DNA of 64,000 bases from FEN-299 sp963717945 (GCA_963717945.1 CAVQXT010000007.1:744001-808000); one strand, 5' to 3'; numbered from the stretch's first letter, positions 47,487-57,283 are shown. Notes: a model not told the origin generated them from the letters alone. A program made the numbers and translations.

Positions 47487-47674
47487 TTCGCCTGGTCTCC
47501 GCCCCCGTTGGCCCGACACTTCCGCCGACGCCGGCCGCGGCTTTGGGGGCCGCCGTTCACGTCCGCTCACTTGGGGCAACGGACATCCTCCCGCTGAGAG
47601 GGCCTTCCTGGGCACACCTCAGCAGCGTTCCGGCTCGCGATCACAGACGCGTGAACGCAGACTAACGTCACATA

Positions 47675-47702
47675 ATTATAGCATATTACGAGATCTTGCC
47701 AA
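47675..47702 (-). promoter_or_regulatory. Strong sigma-70-type promoter for the crp-xfp operon
   Basis: On the minus strand TTGGCA (47697-47702) and a perfect TATAAT (47675-47680) are 16 bases apart, in the most AT-rich spot of the region. Transcription would start near 47668 and leave a leader of about 180 nt before the ATG at 47486. The leader has a weak half-match to the operator (CTCACTTGGGG around 47566-47576). Confidence 0.65.
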
Positions 47703-47760
47703 CGCCAGGAGCGCCCCTGTCGCGCGGGCGTCCGCCAACAACAGGTTGGCCTGCGGTCCC

Positions 47761-48648
47761 TCACTCGTGCGCGGCGCCCACTTGGGCCGGCCGGATCGTG
47801 CGGTGGATCACGCCCGAATCCACCGCGACGCCCGTGCGCGAGACCGCCTGGAAGTACAGGTCATCGCCGGCGATTTCGACCATCATGAACGACCGATCGG
47901 CATCGAAGCCCTTTGCCGTGAGCGGCGACGGCGCCAGATCTCCCGCGCGCAGCTCGCCGGAGGCCCCTTCGATGAAGTAGTAGATTCCCTGCTGGGGGTG
48001 TATCCGCTCGTAGACATGCTCGTGGCCGGAGAACACGACATCCACGCCGTATTTGACGAACAGCGGCTCGAGGACCTTGCGCAGCGCGATGTCCGGACCG
48101 TGAAACCGCGCGGCGGAGTACAGCGGGTGATGGAAGTAGCAGATCTTCCAGCCTCCATTGCCGGCCTCCCGAAGCGTGGTCTCGAGCCATGCGATCTGCT
48201 TCGGATCCATGTAGTTGCTGTCCAGAGCAACGAAATGCACGTGGCCCTTCTTGTAGCTGTAGTAGTTCGCGCCGTTCATGTTGAAGGGCTTGTAGAACCG
48301 CTCGTTGGTCTTGTCGTGGTTCCCGAGCGTGGCGTAGAAGAGCACGCCAGCGTCCAGGAGCGGCTTGTAGGGCGCGGCGAAGTCCTGCTCGTAGTCGGAC
48401 GGCTGGCTGCCCGTGTTGAGGTTGTCGCCCAGCGTGATGACGAAATCGAACGGGAAGACCGAGCGCGACTTCACCATCTGCTGAGCGACCTCGATCTGCG
48501 GCCGCTCGCCACTGCCGAAATCGCCGATCACGGCAAAACGGACCGAATTGGCCTGGAGCGGGAACGCGAAGTCGGTCGCGCCGCTGGCCGACACGACCAG
48601 TGCGGCAACGGCCAGCAGCACGAGCGGGAGAGCGCCGGGACGTCGCAT
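47761..48648 (-). CDS. Secreted metallophosphoesterase (purple acid phosphatase-like)
   Basis: Exported calcineurin-type phosphoesterase, 295 aa, signal ending SASGATD at about residue 25. Metal motifs in order: G-D-F-G-S-G (FAVIGDFGSG), G-D-N (ITLGDNLNTG), G-N-H-D (TLGNHDKTN), the His of FHHPLYS, and G-H-E-H (FSGHEHVYER). This is the acid phosphatase 5-like pattern and length. Probably hydrolyses phosphate monoesters in the periplasm or outside. Last gene of a four-gene operon (51480 to 47761) with a phospholipase-D fold protein and two unknown secreted proteins. Confidence 0.88.
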   Translation of the reverse strand: MRRPGALPLVLLAVAALVVSASGATDFAFPLQANSVRFAVIGDFGSGERPQIEVAQQMVKSRSVFPFDFVITLGDNLNTGSQPSDYEQDFAAPYKPLLDAGVLFYATLGNHDKTNERFYKPFNMNGANYYSYKKGHVHFVALDSNYMDPKQIAWLETTLREAGNGGWKICYFHHPLYSAARFHGPDIALRKVLEPLFVKYGVDVVFSGHEHVYERIHPQQGIYYFIEGASGELRAGDLAPSPLTAKGFDADRSFMMVEIAGDDLYFQAVSRTGVAVDSGVIHRTIRPAQVGAAHE

Positions 48649-48663
48649 TGGGGACTCCAGTTC

Positions 48664-49281
48664 CTACGAGGTTGGGGGGAGGACAAGGCGAGCGACGTCC
48701 ACGATCAGACGCGACTTCACGTCGACCAAAATCAAGGTCCGGCCCACGATGCGGTAGGCGACCTCGGCCGGCAGCGGTGGAAATGCGGCCAGCAACTGGG
48801 GCGGGAAGGCCGTCGTCGGTTCGGTGTCCGGATAGACGTCATTCACCGCGAGGTGCATGTGCGGGTCGGGCGCGTCCGGCCCCATGTACGCACGCGAGGT
48901 GGCCGAACGCAGCCCCCCGAGCGCGGCCAGGCCGGCGTGGCGAAACGCCTCGCGTGCCGCGTGCGTGAAGATGTCTCCCTCCGCCGCGTGCGGCCTCGCC
49001 TCGCGGATCTTCCGTGCCAGGGCCTGTTGATGCGCCGTGATCATTTCCGGCAGATCCGTGGCCTTCAGCGTGGGGAGGTCCGCCTCGACCGTTCTCTGCA
49101 GCTTGACGTACGTCTGCACGCGTTCGGAGAACTCCTTGAACGCCGCCACGTCGTCGGCCTTTTCCTTGCTGCTCGACGCAGTCCCCTGGCCCGCGAGCGT
49201 CCAGGGAGCGACGGCGCACAGGGACAGGGCCGCCACCATCCCTGACAGCGCCCGACCGCGGATCCAACGCTTCGTGCTCAT
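48664..49281 (-). CDS. Secreted protein of unknown function
   Basis: Exported protein, 205 aa, signal peptide ending PWTLAGQ at about residue 32. A helical middle (FKEFSERVQTYVKLQRTVEA) is followed by HQQALARKIREARPHAAEGD and a Pro-rich C-terminus ending VAYRIVGRTLILVDVKSRLI. Not recognised as a known family. Its ATG overlaps the stop of the phospholipase-D-like gene by four bases, and it ends 15 bp before the metallophosphoesterase gene, so it is part of that operon. Confidence 0.75.
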   Translation of the reverse strand: MSTKRWIRGRALSGMVAALSLCAVAPWTLAGQGTASSSKEKADDVAAFKEFSERVQTYVKLQRTVEADLPTLKATDLPEMITAHQQALARKIREARPHAAEGDIFTHAAREAFRHAGLAALGGLRSATSRAYMGPDAPDPHMHLAVNDVYPDTEPTTAFPPQLLAAFPPLPAEVAYRIVGRTLILVDVKSRLIVDVARLVLPPTS

Positions 49282-50408
49282 TCGTCGCTCCTCGGCGGCA
49301 GGGCTTCCCGAGCCTCGTGAACCGCGTCCTTGACCGCCTCCTTCACCGCATCCTTGACGACCTGCTTCATCGTGACCTTGACGTCCTTGTCGTGGAGCAC
49401 GTCGTTTCCGGCCTTGATGACGGCCTGCCTCACGGCATCCTTCACCGTCTCGGCGAGCGGCTGCAGTTCCTTCGTGAAGACCTCGACCGCCTGCGCGATC
49501 TCCTTCGCCGACGCAGCGGACGGAGTCTGGACCGGCGTGTCCTCAACCGCTGACGGAACGCGCCCGCTGGCGGCGATCGTCCCGGCCCAGTCGGACTCGA
49601 AGGTGTCGATCAGCTTCTTTACCGCCTTCGGGTCTCGGATGATGAGGCCGACCTCGCGGCGCGAGTCCAGCTCGGCCGCCCGAAGGCTCTGGCTGCCGAC
49701 GAAGGCGCGGCGCCGGTCGCAGATGATCGTACGCGTGTGGAGCCGTGTGCCCGCCAGCTTCCGCACGTCGAACGGGGGCCGGCCCGACACCTGGCCGATG
49801 ACTTTGACCTCGACGCCCGCCTTCGCGCGCGCCTGCAGGATCCCGAGCATCTCCCTGTCCGAGATCTTGGGGTCGTAGATCAGCAACTGCTTCTTGGCCT
49901 GCCTCAGAAACGTGCCGAGGACTCGCCGGGAGTGCGCCGGGCTGACCACGAACGTGTCGAGGGTCGGCGCATAGGGGGTCCGCGCGCAATCGGCCTCGAA
50001 CAGCTTCGCCGCCTCCTGGAGGCAGTCCCGCCGGCTCGTGACGATGCCGAATCCCCGGCTGTGATCGATGTCGAGATACGTGAAGTTGAACGAGAGCAGG
50101 AACAGGACGCGGCGATCGATCAGGATGTACTTGCCGTGGTACCGCGTGAGGTCGTCGGCCGTGCGGGCCACGGTGATTCCGGCCGCAAGACACCGCAATT
50201 CGAGCCGGCGCAGATTCCGTTCGCCGCCGCGGTTGGCAAAGGCGATGAGCGCGGTCACCCGGACGCCTCTCGCGGCCGCCGCCGTGAGCGCCGTCTCGAC
50301 GTCCTTGCGATCGAGGCGGAAGACAGCAATCTCCACGCTCTTCTTGGCGCGCTTGATCGCCGAGAGCAGCGGCGCGACGCCGTCGGCGGGCTCGATGATG
50401 AGCCTCAC
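49278..50408 (-). CDS. Phospholipase D-fold protein
   Basis: Protein of 376 aa with two HKD-type motifs: RYHGKYILIDRRVLFLLSFN in the first half and LHTRTIICDRRRAFVGSQSL in the second. The second has Thr in place of the usual Lys two residues after His, which may weaken catalysis. GTG start. Residues about 290-376 form an amphipathic helical tail with repeated V-K-D-A-V units (VVKDAVKEAVKDAVHEAREA), apt for lipid or protein contact. No signal peptide is visible, so it is probably cytoplasmic or membrane-attached. Could be a cardiolipin-type enzyme or a nuclease. Confidence 0.8.
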   Translation of the reverse strand: MRLIIEPADGVAPLLSAIKRAKKSVEIAVFRLDRKDVETALTAAAARGVRVTALIAFANRGGERNLRRLELRCLAAGITVARTADDLTRYHGKYILIDRRVLFLLSFNFTYLDIDHSRGFGIVTSRRDCLQEAAKLFEADCARTPYAPTLDTFVVSPAHSRRVLGTFLRQAKKQLLIYDPKISDREMLGILQARAKAGVEVKVIGQVSGRPPFDVRKLAGTRLHTRTIICDRRRAFVGSQSLRAAELDSRREVGLIIRDPKAVKKLIDTFESDWAGTIAASGRVPSAVEDTPVQTPSAASAKEIAQAVEVFTKELQPLAETVKDAVRQAVIKAGNDVLHDKDVKVTMKQVVKDAVKEAVKDAVHEAREALPPRSDE

Positions 50409-50460
50409 GACTGGACCTCCCTCTTCGCCGGTCTGCCGGTCTTGCGTGGCATCCCGATGA

Positions 50461-51480
50461 TCACAGACCCGCGAGCGCCGCGATGCGCGCCCGGAGGGCT
50501 CTCGTCAAATCCTCGACGTCGCCGACCCCATACCCTGCGGCGCGGAAGCCGTCGCGGATCTGATCGTCGGTCAGGAGCGACAGTCGCTGGCCCAGCCATC
50601 TCGCGTCGGCCCGCGGGATGTGCTTCGTGATCGTCTCCATGTTGGTGCGAAATCGGTAGTTCTTCACCGCGAACACCGTGAGGAAGAACGGGCGGCTGTG
50701 CATCACGAAGTCAACCTCCTCAGGGTTGGACTTCGCCACGAACTTCGAACGCTCATAGTCCCTGGGCACGCCTTTGGATCGCGTCAGCGAGTTGCCGGTC
50801 TTCCCGAACGTGGCTCCGACGTCGCTGACGACGTAGTGGCGCTCGCCGTCCACCACGTAGATGGAGTTGTTGATCGGCTTGAGGTCCCAGTTGTTCAGGA
50901 GCGACATCATCACGCGCAGGCCGTTGAACTCCCGCTGGCCGCGGAAGGGATTGTCGAACCAGTCCCACTCCCCGATCTTCTTGACCGCGGTTCGCTTCAG
51001 CTCCAGGCGGGCGCGGTGGACGACGCCGCCGGGCGACACGAACTTCTGGCCACGCTTCAGCACCGGCATCCCCTTCACCGTGAGCTCGGCCATGTAGTAG
51101 TCGTCGTCGACAAAGTAGCCGGCCGCCCACAGGAACCGCGTCGCCGCCGTTTCCGACTGCACCTCGGCCCCCAGCTTGACCTTCCACTCGACGCCCTGCC
51201 CGTCGGTGACCTCGAACTTCGGGCTCGTCCCGGCGAGGTCCTCTTTGACGAACGTGAACGGGCCAGCAGGGTCCGGCGCGAGCGCCTTTCCGCCGGAGCC
51301 ACTCAGCAGGTCGAGTGAGGCGACGTCGCCGGGATCCTGCCAGATCCGCTCGGGCAGATTGGCAGCGGCGGCCTGCTTGGCGGCCTGGCTCGTCGTCTGG
51401 GCGGTGACGCCGACCGACAAGGCCACGACGGCCAGGATCGCGAGGGCGTACGATTTCAGGGCGTGGTGTCGCATGGTCAT
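50461..51480 (-). CDS. Secreted protein of unknown function, operon leader gene
   Basis: Exported protein, 339 aa from ATG 51480; signal LAILAVVALSVGVTAQ. Notable stretches are FLWAAGYFVDDDYYMAELTV, WFDNPFRGQREFNGLRVMM, LNNWDLKPINNSIYVVDGER and VSDVGATFGKTGNSL. The N-W-D-L-K-x-x-N-N and V-S-D-x-G pattern resembles the catalytic loop and metal-binding motif of kinase-like folds (H-x-D-x-x-x-x-N, D-F-G), so it may be a distant, perhaps inactive, kinase-fold relative. This is a guess from motif shape. First gene of the operon; an operator palindrome lies 38 bp before the start. Confidence 0.7.
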   Translation of the reverse strand: MTMRHHALKSYALAILAVVALSVGVTAQTTSQAAKQAAAANLPERIWQDPGDVASLDLLSGSGGKALAPDPAGPFTFVKEDLAGTSPKFEVTDGQGVEWKVKLGAEVQSETAATRFLWAAGYFVDDDYYMAELTVKGMPVLKRGQKFVSPGGVVHRARLELKRTAVKKIGEWDWFDNPFRGQREFNGLRVMMSLLNNWDLKPINNSIYVVDGERHYVVSDVGATFGKTGNSLTRSKGVPRDYERSKFVAKSNPEEVDFVMHSRPFFLTVFAVKNYRFRTNMETITKHIPRADARWLGQRLSLLTDDQIRDGFRAAGYGVGDVEDLTRALRARIAALAGL

Positions 51481-51517
51481 GTCTTTTGTCACTGTACCCG
51501 GCCGTAGTGCGACGCGC

Positions 51518-51533
51518 TGTCCTGTTTCGGACA
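51518..51533. promoter_or_regulatory. Crp/Fnr-type operator, TGTCC-N6-GGACA
   Basis: Symmetric half-sites TGTCC, spacer TGTTTC, 38 bp before the operon's first start codon at 51480. Confidence 0.65.
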
Positions 51534-51568
51534 TTCCGGAGGGATCTCCCGCTCCTCCCCGGCGTCGA

Positions 51569-53422
51569 TCACTGCGGCGCGGCTGCGGGCGACGGGGCGC
51601 CGGCCCCGACCTGGTCGGGGCTTTGAATCCGTTGCAACTCCGCGTACACACCGTTCCGGGCCATCAACACGTCGTGCGTGCCCTGTTCGGCCAATTCGCA
51701 GTCCTTCATGACGAAGATGACGTCGGCGTGGCGAACGGTGCCGAGACGGTGGGCGATGACGACGGAGGTCCGACCCTTCATCAGCTTGTCCAGGGCTTCC
51801 ATGACGGTCCGCTCCGAGACGGCGTCCAGGCCGGCCGTCGGCTCGTCGAGGATCAGGATGGGCGTGTCGCGGATGACGGCGCGGGCGATGGCGATGCGCT
51901 GGCGCTGACCGCCCGAGAGGGTGACGCCGCGCTCGCCGACCATCGTGTCGTAGCCGTCGGGCATCGCTTCGATGAACTCGTGCGCGTTCGCCAGCTCGGC
52001 CGCGCGCCTGATCTCCGCGGCCGGCGCGCCCGGCTTGCCGTAGGCGATGTTCTCCCAGATCGTCGTGCGGAAGAGCAATGTGTCCTGCAGCACGAAACTG
52101 ATCTGGTTGCGCAGCGACTTCAGCTGGTAACGGCGGACGTCCATGCCCTCGATGACGACGCGTCCGGACGCCGGATCGTAGAACCGTGGAATCAGGCTCA
52201 CGATGGTCGTCTTGCCCGCCCCCGACGGACCGACGATGGCCGCGACCTGTCCCGGCTCGATCGCGAAGCTGACGTCCTTCAGGATTGGCTTGTCGGCGCC
52301 GTAGTCGAAACTGACCTTGTTGAACTCGATCCGACCGCTGAACTTCGGCGCCCGGCGCGCGCCCGGCGCGTCGCGGACGAGGCTTTCGATCTCGAGCACC
52401 TCCTGGATGCGCTCGTAGCCGACCGTCGCCTTGGAGGCGGTGTCGGCCATCTTCGAGAGATCGCGCATCGGCTTGTACATCTTGCCCAGATACCAGATGA
52501 AGAGAATGAGCGTGCCGGCCGTGAGCCCGCCGGCCAGGGCCAGTCGCGCGCCGTACGACAGCACCACGCACGTGCCCATGGCCACGATGACCTCGACCAC
52601 CGGGGCCAGCTTGGCCTTGACGCTTCGGGCCTGCAGGCCGGCCTCGACGTTGGCCAGGCTCTCGGTCTCGAATCGCTTCTGCTCGTAGTCCTCCCGCGCG
52701 AAGGCCTTGACGACGCGGATCGAGGTCAGCACCTCCTCCACGACCGACAGCAGCTCGCCTTCCTTCTTTCGCACCGCCCGAGACGCCTTCTTGATGCGCC
52801 GCGTGTAGCGGTACACCACCACGAAGAGCACGGGCATCACGGTCAGGGCCATCAGCGTGAATCGCCAGTTGAGGTAGAACATGACCCCGATCATGCCGGC
52901 CAGCGTCGTCACACTGACGAGCATGCCGAGCAGCGCCGAGTCGATGAAGTTCTGGATGGCTTCGATATCGCTCGTGACCCGCGTGATCATGTCGCCCGTT
53001 CGCACCTTGTCGTGCTCGGCGAGCGAGAGGCGTTGGATGTGCTGGTAGAGGGTCCGGCGCAAGTCGTGTCCCACCCATTGACTCACGCTGGTCGTCAGGT
53101 ACTTGTCGAAAAACGCGCTCACCGCGCCGACAATCGCGATGCCCGCGACGGCGGCCACGGCGAAGTTCAGCACGGCGACCGGACCCTGGCCGAACACCCC
53201 GGTGACCAGGCGGCCGAGGGTTTCGGGCAGCGGCTTCGACTGCAGGACGTTGTCGACGATGACCTTGATCGGCCACGGGTCGAGAATGTCGGTGAGCGTC
53301 TCGCCCACGACGGCAACCAGGGCCAGCGTCAGGGCCTTCCAGTGAGGCCGAACGAGGCTGACGATCCGCAACGCCCGCGGCGAGGACCGGGAGTTCGGAC
53401 GAGCATCCGGCTTGTCAGGCAT
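51569..53422 (-). CDS. ABC exporter, MsbA-like half transporter
   Basis: Membrane domain (six helices, about 30-330) fused to an ATPase domain, 617 aa. Walker A is GPSGAGKTT, the Q-loop is in ISFVLQDTLL, the signature is LSGGQRQRIAIARA, Walker B is ILILDEPTAGLD, and the H-loop is VIAHRLGT. Works as a homodimer in the inner membrane. Family members export lipids, lipid A precursors or drugs; the genes around it (desaturase, phospholipase fold, SYLF) make a lipid-related role plausible but not shown. Own promoter region with an operator palindrome 107 bp upstream. Confidence 0.9.
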   Translation of the reverse strand: MPDKPDARPNSRSSPRALRIVSLVRPHWKALTLALVAVVGETLTDILDPWPIKVIVDNVLQSKPLPETLGRLVTGVFGQGPVAVLNFAVAAVAGIAIVGAVSAFFDKYLTTSVSQWVGHDLRRTLYQHIQRLSLAEHDKVRTGDMITRVTSDIEAIQNFIDSALLGMLVSVTTLAGMIGVMFYLNWRFTLMALTVMPVLFVVVYRYTRRIKKASRAVRKKEGELLSVVEEVLTSIRVVKAFAREDYEQKRFETESLANVEAGLQARSVKAKLAPVVEVIVAMGTCVVLSYGARLALAGGLTAGTLILFIWYLGKMYKPMRDLSKMADTASKATVGYERIQEVLEIESLVRDAPGARRAPKFSGRIEFNKVSFDYGADKPILKDVSFAIEPGQVAAIVGPSGAGKTTIVSLIPRFYDPASGRVVIEGMDVRRYQLKSLRNQISFVLQDTLLFRTTIWENIAYGKPGAPAAEIRRAAELANAHEFIEAMPDGYDTMVGERGVTLSGGQRQRIAIARAVIRDTPILILDEPTAGLDAVSERTVMEALDKLMKGRTSVVIAHRLGTVRHADVIFVMKDCELAEQGTHDVLMARNGVYAELQRIQSPDQVGAGAPSPAAAPQ

Positions 53423-53528
53423 GCCCTCTCACCATCGTGTTGGCCGAGGGGGGCGCGTCGGGCGAGCGTCCACGCCCGTGCTGGGAACCCCGCTACTGAA
53501 AATACTAGCAGGAACCGATCCGCCGGAC

Positions 53529-53544
53529 TGTTCAGTTGGGGACA
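53529..53544. promoter_or_regulatory. Crp/Fnr-type operator, TGTTC-N6-GGACA
   Basis: Spacer AGTTGG; near-identical over 16 bases to the site at 38464. It lies 107 bp before the ABC exporter start and just after the glucan phosphorylase stop. Confidence 0.65.
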
Positions 53545-53597
53545 CGAACCTCATGCGTGCCCGAGCGTGGACGGACGCGGCCGCCGTGAGGCCGGCG

Positions 53598-56145
53598 TCA
53601 CCGCTGCCACAGGATGTGGGCGGCTTCCAGGGGGATCGCCACGCCGTCGTGGCGGGGGATGATCCGCACCGCGAAGTCCGCGGCCGGCCGGGTCGCCGGC
53701 ACCTCGGCGCCATAGGCGAAGCCGACATCCGCGCCATCGAGACGGCGACCGCGCGTCATCTCGTACCGAACCGGGCCGTCGCCGCTCGTGCCGTCGGCGT
53801 AGAGCTCCACGCGCACCGCCTCGGGGTCGAGGTCGCGGAGGAACACCTGCACCTCGAAGATGTGCGCGGCCCCGGCCGTCACGATCTTCACGGCGCCGAA
53901 CCGCAGCGCGGCCCACTGCCGGTCCAGCGCGAGCCGCCACGCGACCATCTGTCTGCCGAGCGCGCCTCCAGACTGCGGCGCGTGCGCGGTAGGCTTCCGC
54001 GGCGGGGAGGTAGTGCTGCTCGGTGTACTCGCGCACCGCGCGGTCGGCGGAGAAGTACGGCGTCAGCCGCGCCATGCTCTCCCGCATCCGCGCGACCCAT
54101 CCGATCGGGATTCCCGTCTCGTCGCGCGCGTAGAACTCCGGCACCACGTCCCGCTCGAGCCGGTCGTAGAGCTCGTCGGCCTCGGCGGCGTCCGAGGCCG
54201 GATCGTCGTTGTGGTCCCGGCCGTCTCCGAGCGCCCAGCCCACGTCCGGCCTGTAAGCTTCGGCCCACCAGCCGTCCAGCACCGACAGATTCAGGCCGCC
54301 GTTGACGAGCGCCTTCATGCCGCTGGTCCCGCAGGCTTCCCACGGCCGGCGGGGCGTGTTGATCCAGACGTCAACGCCCTGCACCAGCTGCTCGGTCAGC
54401 TGCATGTCGTAGTCGCTGAGAAAGATGACGCGCGGGCGCGCCTCGGTCCGCCGGATGAAGCGGATCCACTGCTGGATCAGGTCCTGCCCGGCCCGGTCCG
54501 CCGGATGGGCCTTGCCGGCGATGATGATCTGCACCGGACGCTGGGCGTTGTTCAGGATCCGCAGGAGACGTTCGGGGTCGTGCAGCAGCAGGTTCGGCCG
54601 TTTGTAGGCCGCGAAGCGTCGCGCAAATCCCAGCGTCAGGGCGTTGGGGTCGAAGAGATGCCTGGCCTCCTCCACCGCTTCCGGCGTCGCGCCGCTGGCG
54701 GTGAGCTGCCTGGCCAGCCGCTCGCGCGCAAAGGCGACGAGCGCTGCGGTGGCCGCCGTGCGCAACTGCCAGAGCCTGGCGGTGGAGACCGAGCGGATGG
54801 TCTCGTCCAGGCAGTTCACGGTCCCCAGCCAGCGGTCTTTCCCGCAGGCCTCCATCCACAGGTCGTCAGCGGCCGCCGAATCCCAGGTCGGCATGTGGAC
54901 GCCGTTGGTGACGTGTCCGACGGGCACCTCCTCTTCCGGCCAGCGCGGAAAGAGCGGCGCGAAAAGGCGCCGGCTCACGTCTCCGTGCAGGCGGCTGACG
55001 CCGTTGACTCTCCCGCTGCCGCGGACGGCCAGATACGCCATGTTGAACGGCTCCGACGAGTCTGCAGGATCCTGTCGGCCCAAGGCCAGCAGGTCGTTCA
55101 GCGTGACGCCCAGCTCTGCCTGGACGTACCGGCCGAGGTATTGCTCGACCAGCGCCGGCGCAAACCGGTCGAACCCGGCGTCCACCGCCGTGTGCGTCGT
55201 GAAGAGGTTACCGGCCCGGGTGACGGCCAGCGCGACCTCGAAGGGCTCACCGGTGTCCTTCATGAAGGCCCGGGCGCGTTCCAGCACGGCGAAGGCCGCG
55301 TGCCCTTCGTTCAGATGGCAGACATCCGGTCGAATCCCGAGTTCGCCCAGCAGACGCCATCCCCCGATCCCGAGGACGATTTCCTGTACGAGCCGCAGCT
55401 CCGGTCCGCCTCCGTAGAGCTCGCTCGTGATCCCGCGGTGCGAGGGCACGTTCGCCGCATCGTTGCTGTCCAGCAGGTAGAGCGTCGCCCTGCCCACTTG
55501 AACCTGCCAGGCGCGCAGCCAGACCGAGTAACCAGGGAGCGCGATCTCGAGCCGCAGCCATTCCCCGTTCGGACGGCGTACCGCCGTCATCGGCAACTGT
55601 CCGGGGTCGTTGTAGGGAAAGAGGGCCTGCTGGGCTCCGTCCTTGCCGATCATCTGGCGAAAATAGCCCTGCTGGTACAGCAGCCCCACGGCGACGACGG
55701 GGACGCCCAGATCGCTCGCGGCTTTGAGTTGGTCACCGGCGACATTGCCGAGGCCCCCGGAGTAGATGGGGAGGGCCTCGCTCAGCATGTACTCCATGCT
55801 GAAATACGCCACCGAGAGCGGGGGGGCCTGCGCGTGAGCATGCTGAAACCACGCCGGCGCGTCCGCCGCGCGACGCCTGGCCTGCACCAGGTCGTCGATC
55901 CTCCGGCGCACCGTCGGGTCGGCCAGCACCCGCTCTATCCGGTCGCGCGAAACCGTCTGCAGGACACCCCAGGGATTGCGCGTGAGGTCCCACAGGTCGG
56001 GATCGATCTGTCGCCACACCTCGTCGGCGGCATGATTCCACGACCAGCGCATGTCGAGCGCCAGTTCTGCCAGGGCATCCAGCCCCTCGATGTCGGTGGG
56101 AAGAAGACTCCAGGCCGGGTTGCTCACGCGGGTTGGGCTGCTCAT
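53598..56145 (-). CDS. glgP: Alpha-glucan (glycogen) phosphorylase (3' frameshift)
   Basis: GT35 phosphorylase, 848 aa after repair, which releases glucose-1-phosphate from glycogen. N-terminal WSWNHAADEVWRQIDPDLWD, SVAYFSMEYMLSEALPIYSG, HLNEGHAAF, and the pyridoxal phosphate site CGTSGMKALVNGGLN are typical of the shorter bacterial type (MalP/GlgP-like with an N-terminal DUF3417 region). Near 53960 one extra base shifts the frame; removal links LGRQMVAWRLALDRQW to VKIVTAGAAHIFEVQVFLRD and the end EAAHILWQR. It follows the desaturase gene by 52 bp on the same strand, so it is probably in that operon, behind the pair of operators at 57343 and 57381. Confidence 0.9.
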
Positions 56146-56197
56146 GGTGCCGTCCTCGCAACCTGGTCGCCGGAGTCCATCACGCGGGACGCGCCAC

Positions 56198-57283
56198 TTA
56201 TCGCCCCGAAGCGTTCGCCGGGTGGCTGGCCCCCATATCGCCGTCCGCACGCTCGGCCATGCGCGCGCTGCGCAGGTCCGCGCACGTCACCATCCGCCTG
56301 TGCCCCTCGTCCCACAGCCGGAGCCGCAGCGAATGGAGGCTCCGACGGATGGTCAGCGGCGGCACGGTCTGGAAGACCGGAATGCCGTCCTGGCAGCGCT
56401 GCAGCGCATAGTTCGGAATACGCGCCTGGACGTGGTGGATGTGGTGCAGGCCGATGCTACCGGTCATCCATTGCAACGTCTTCGGCAGCTTGTAATACGA
56501 ACTGCCGGCCAACGCCGCCCGCCACGGATCCCACTCGTCGTGCCGGCTCCAGTATACGTCCTCGAACTGGTGCTGGATGTAGAAGAGCCAGATGCCCGCC
56601 GCACCGGCCAGGGTCCCGACGACGGCCTGAACGACGACGAAGGTCCGAAGGCCGATCGTGAGGCTGGCCGCGACCGCCACGGCGACGATCGCCAGGTTCG
56701 TGAAACGCACACTGAAGCGCTCGTCGGCGGTCGCGCGTCTGGAGCTGAACCGGTTCGCGAAGACGAACACGGCCACGGGGCCGACGAGGAACATGACGAA
56801 CGGATTCCGGAAGATGCGATAGAACAGCCGCTTCGGACGGGAGGCGTCCAGGTATTCGCGGACCGTGAGCGTCCAGACGTCTCCGGTCCCCCGACGATCC
56901 AGGTCGCCGACCGTCGCGTGATGCTGCAGGTGGTCCCTCCGCCACAAGTCGAAGGGCATCAGCGTGAGCAGCCCGGTGAAATACCCCACGATTCTGTTTG
57001 CCCGGGGCGACGGCAGGAACGAGCCGTGACAGCAGTCGTGGAAGATGATGAACACCCGGACGAGCAGGCCGGCCGCCGGCACCGACAACGCGAGCGTCAG
57101 CCACGGCTGCCGTGGCGCGAAGTACGCCATCGCCGCCCATACGGCCGCGTATGGCACGAGCGTATCGACGAGCTGCCACGCCGCCCTTCTCGTGTCGGCT
57201 TGCGCGAACGGTGCGACCGCCGAGTACCAGTCGGGTCGCGGGGCAGGGTCCTTGCGGCGCGCTCCGCCCGCAGGGGCAACCAT
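56198..57283 (-). CDS. Membrane fatty acid desaturase
   Basis: Membrane-bound di-iron desaturase, 361 aa, which needs oxygen to place a double bond in an acyl chain. Three histidine boxes: HDCCHGS at 82-88, HLQHH at 118-122, and HHIHHV in the C-terminal part (after SIGL). Four main hydrophobic segments (YAAVWAAMAYF, LTLALSVPAAGLLVRVFIIF, YFTGLLTLMPF, VAVAASLTIGLRTFVVVQAV). It changes membrane fluidity. First gene of a minus-strand operon with glucan phosphorylase. Two operators lie 60 and 98 bp upstream in the gap shared with the divergent B12 radical SAM gene. Confidence 0.9.
   Translation of the reverse strand: MVAPAGGARRKDPAPRPDWYSAVAPFAQADTRRAAWQLVDTLVPYAAVWAAMAYFAPRQPWLTLALSVPAAGLLVRVFIIFHDCCHGSFLPSPRANRIVGYFTGLLTLMPFDLWRRDHLQHHATVGDLDRRGTGDVWTLTVREYLDASRPKRLFYRIFRNPFVMFLVGPVAVFVFANRFSSRRATADERFSVRFTNLAIVAVAVAASLTIGLRTFVVVQAVVGTLAGAAGIWLFYIQHQFEDVYWSRHDEWDPWRAALAGSSYYKLPKTLQWMTGSIGLHHIHHVQARIPNYALQRCQDGIPVFQTVPPLTIRRSLHSLRLRLWDEGHRRMVTCADLRSARMAERADGDMGASHPANASGR

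Noticed and set aside
47563..47583. Operator in the leader of regulator 1
   Set aside because: It shares CTCACTTGGGG with true sites but lacks the second half-site, so it was not listed as an operator.
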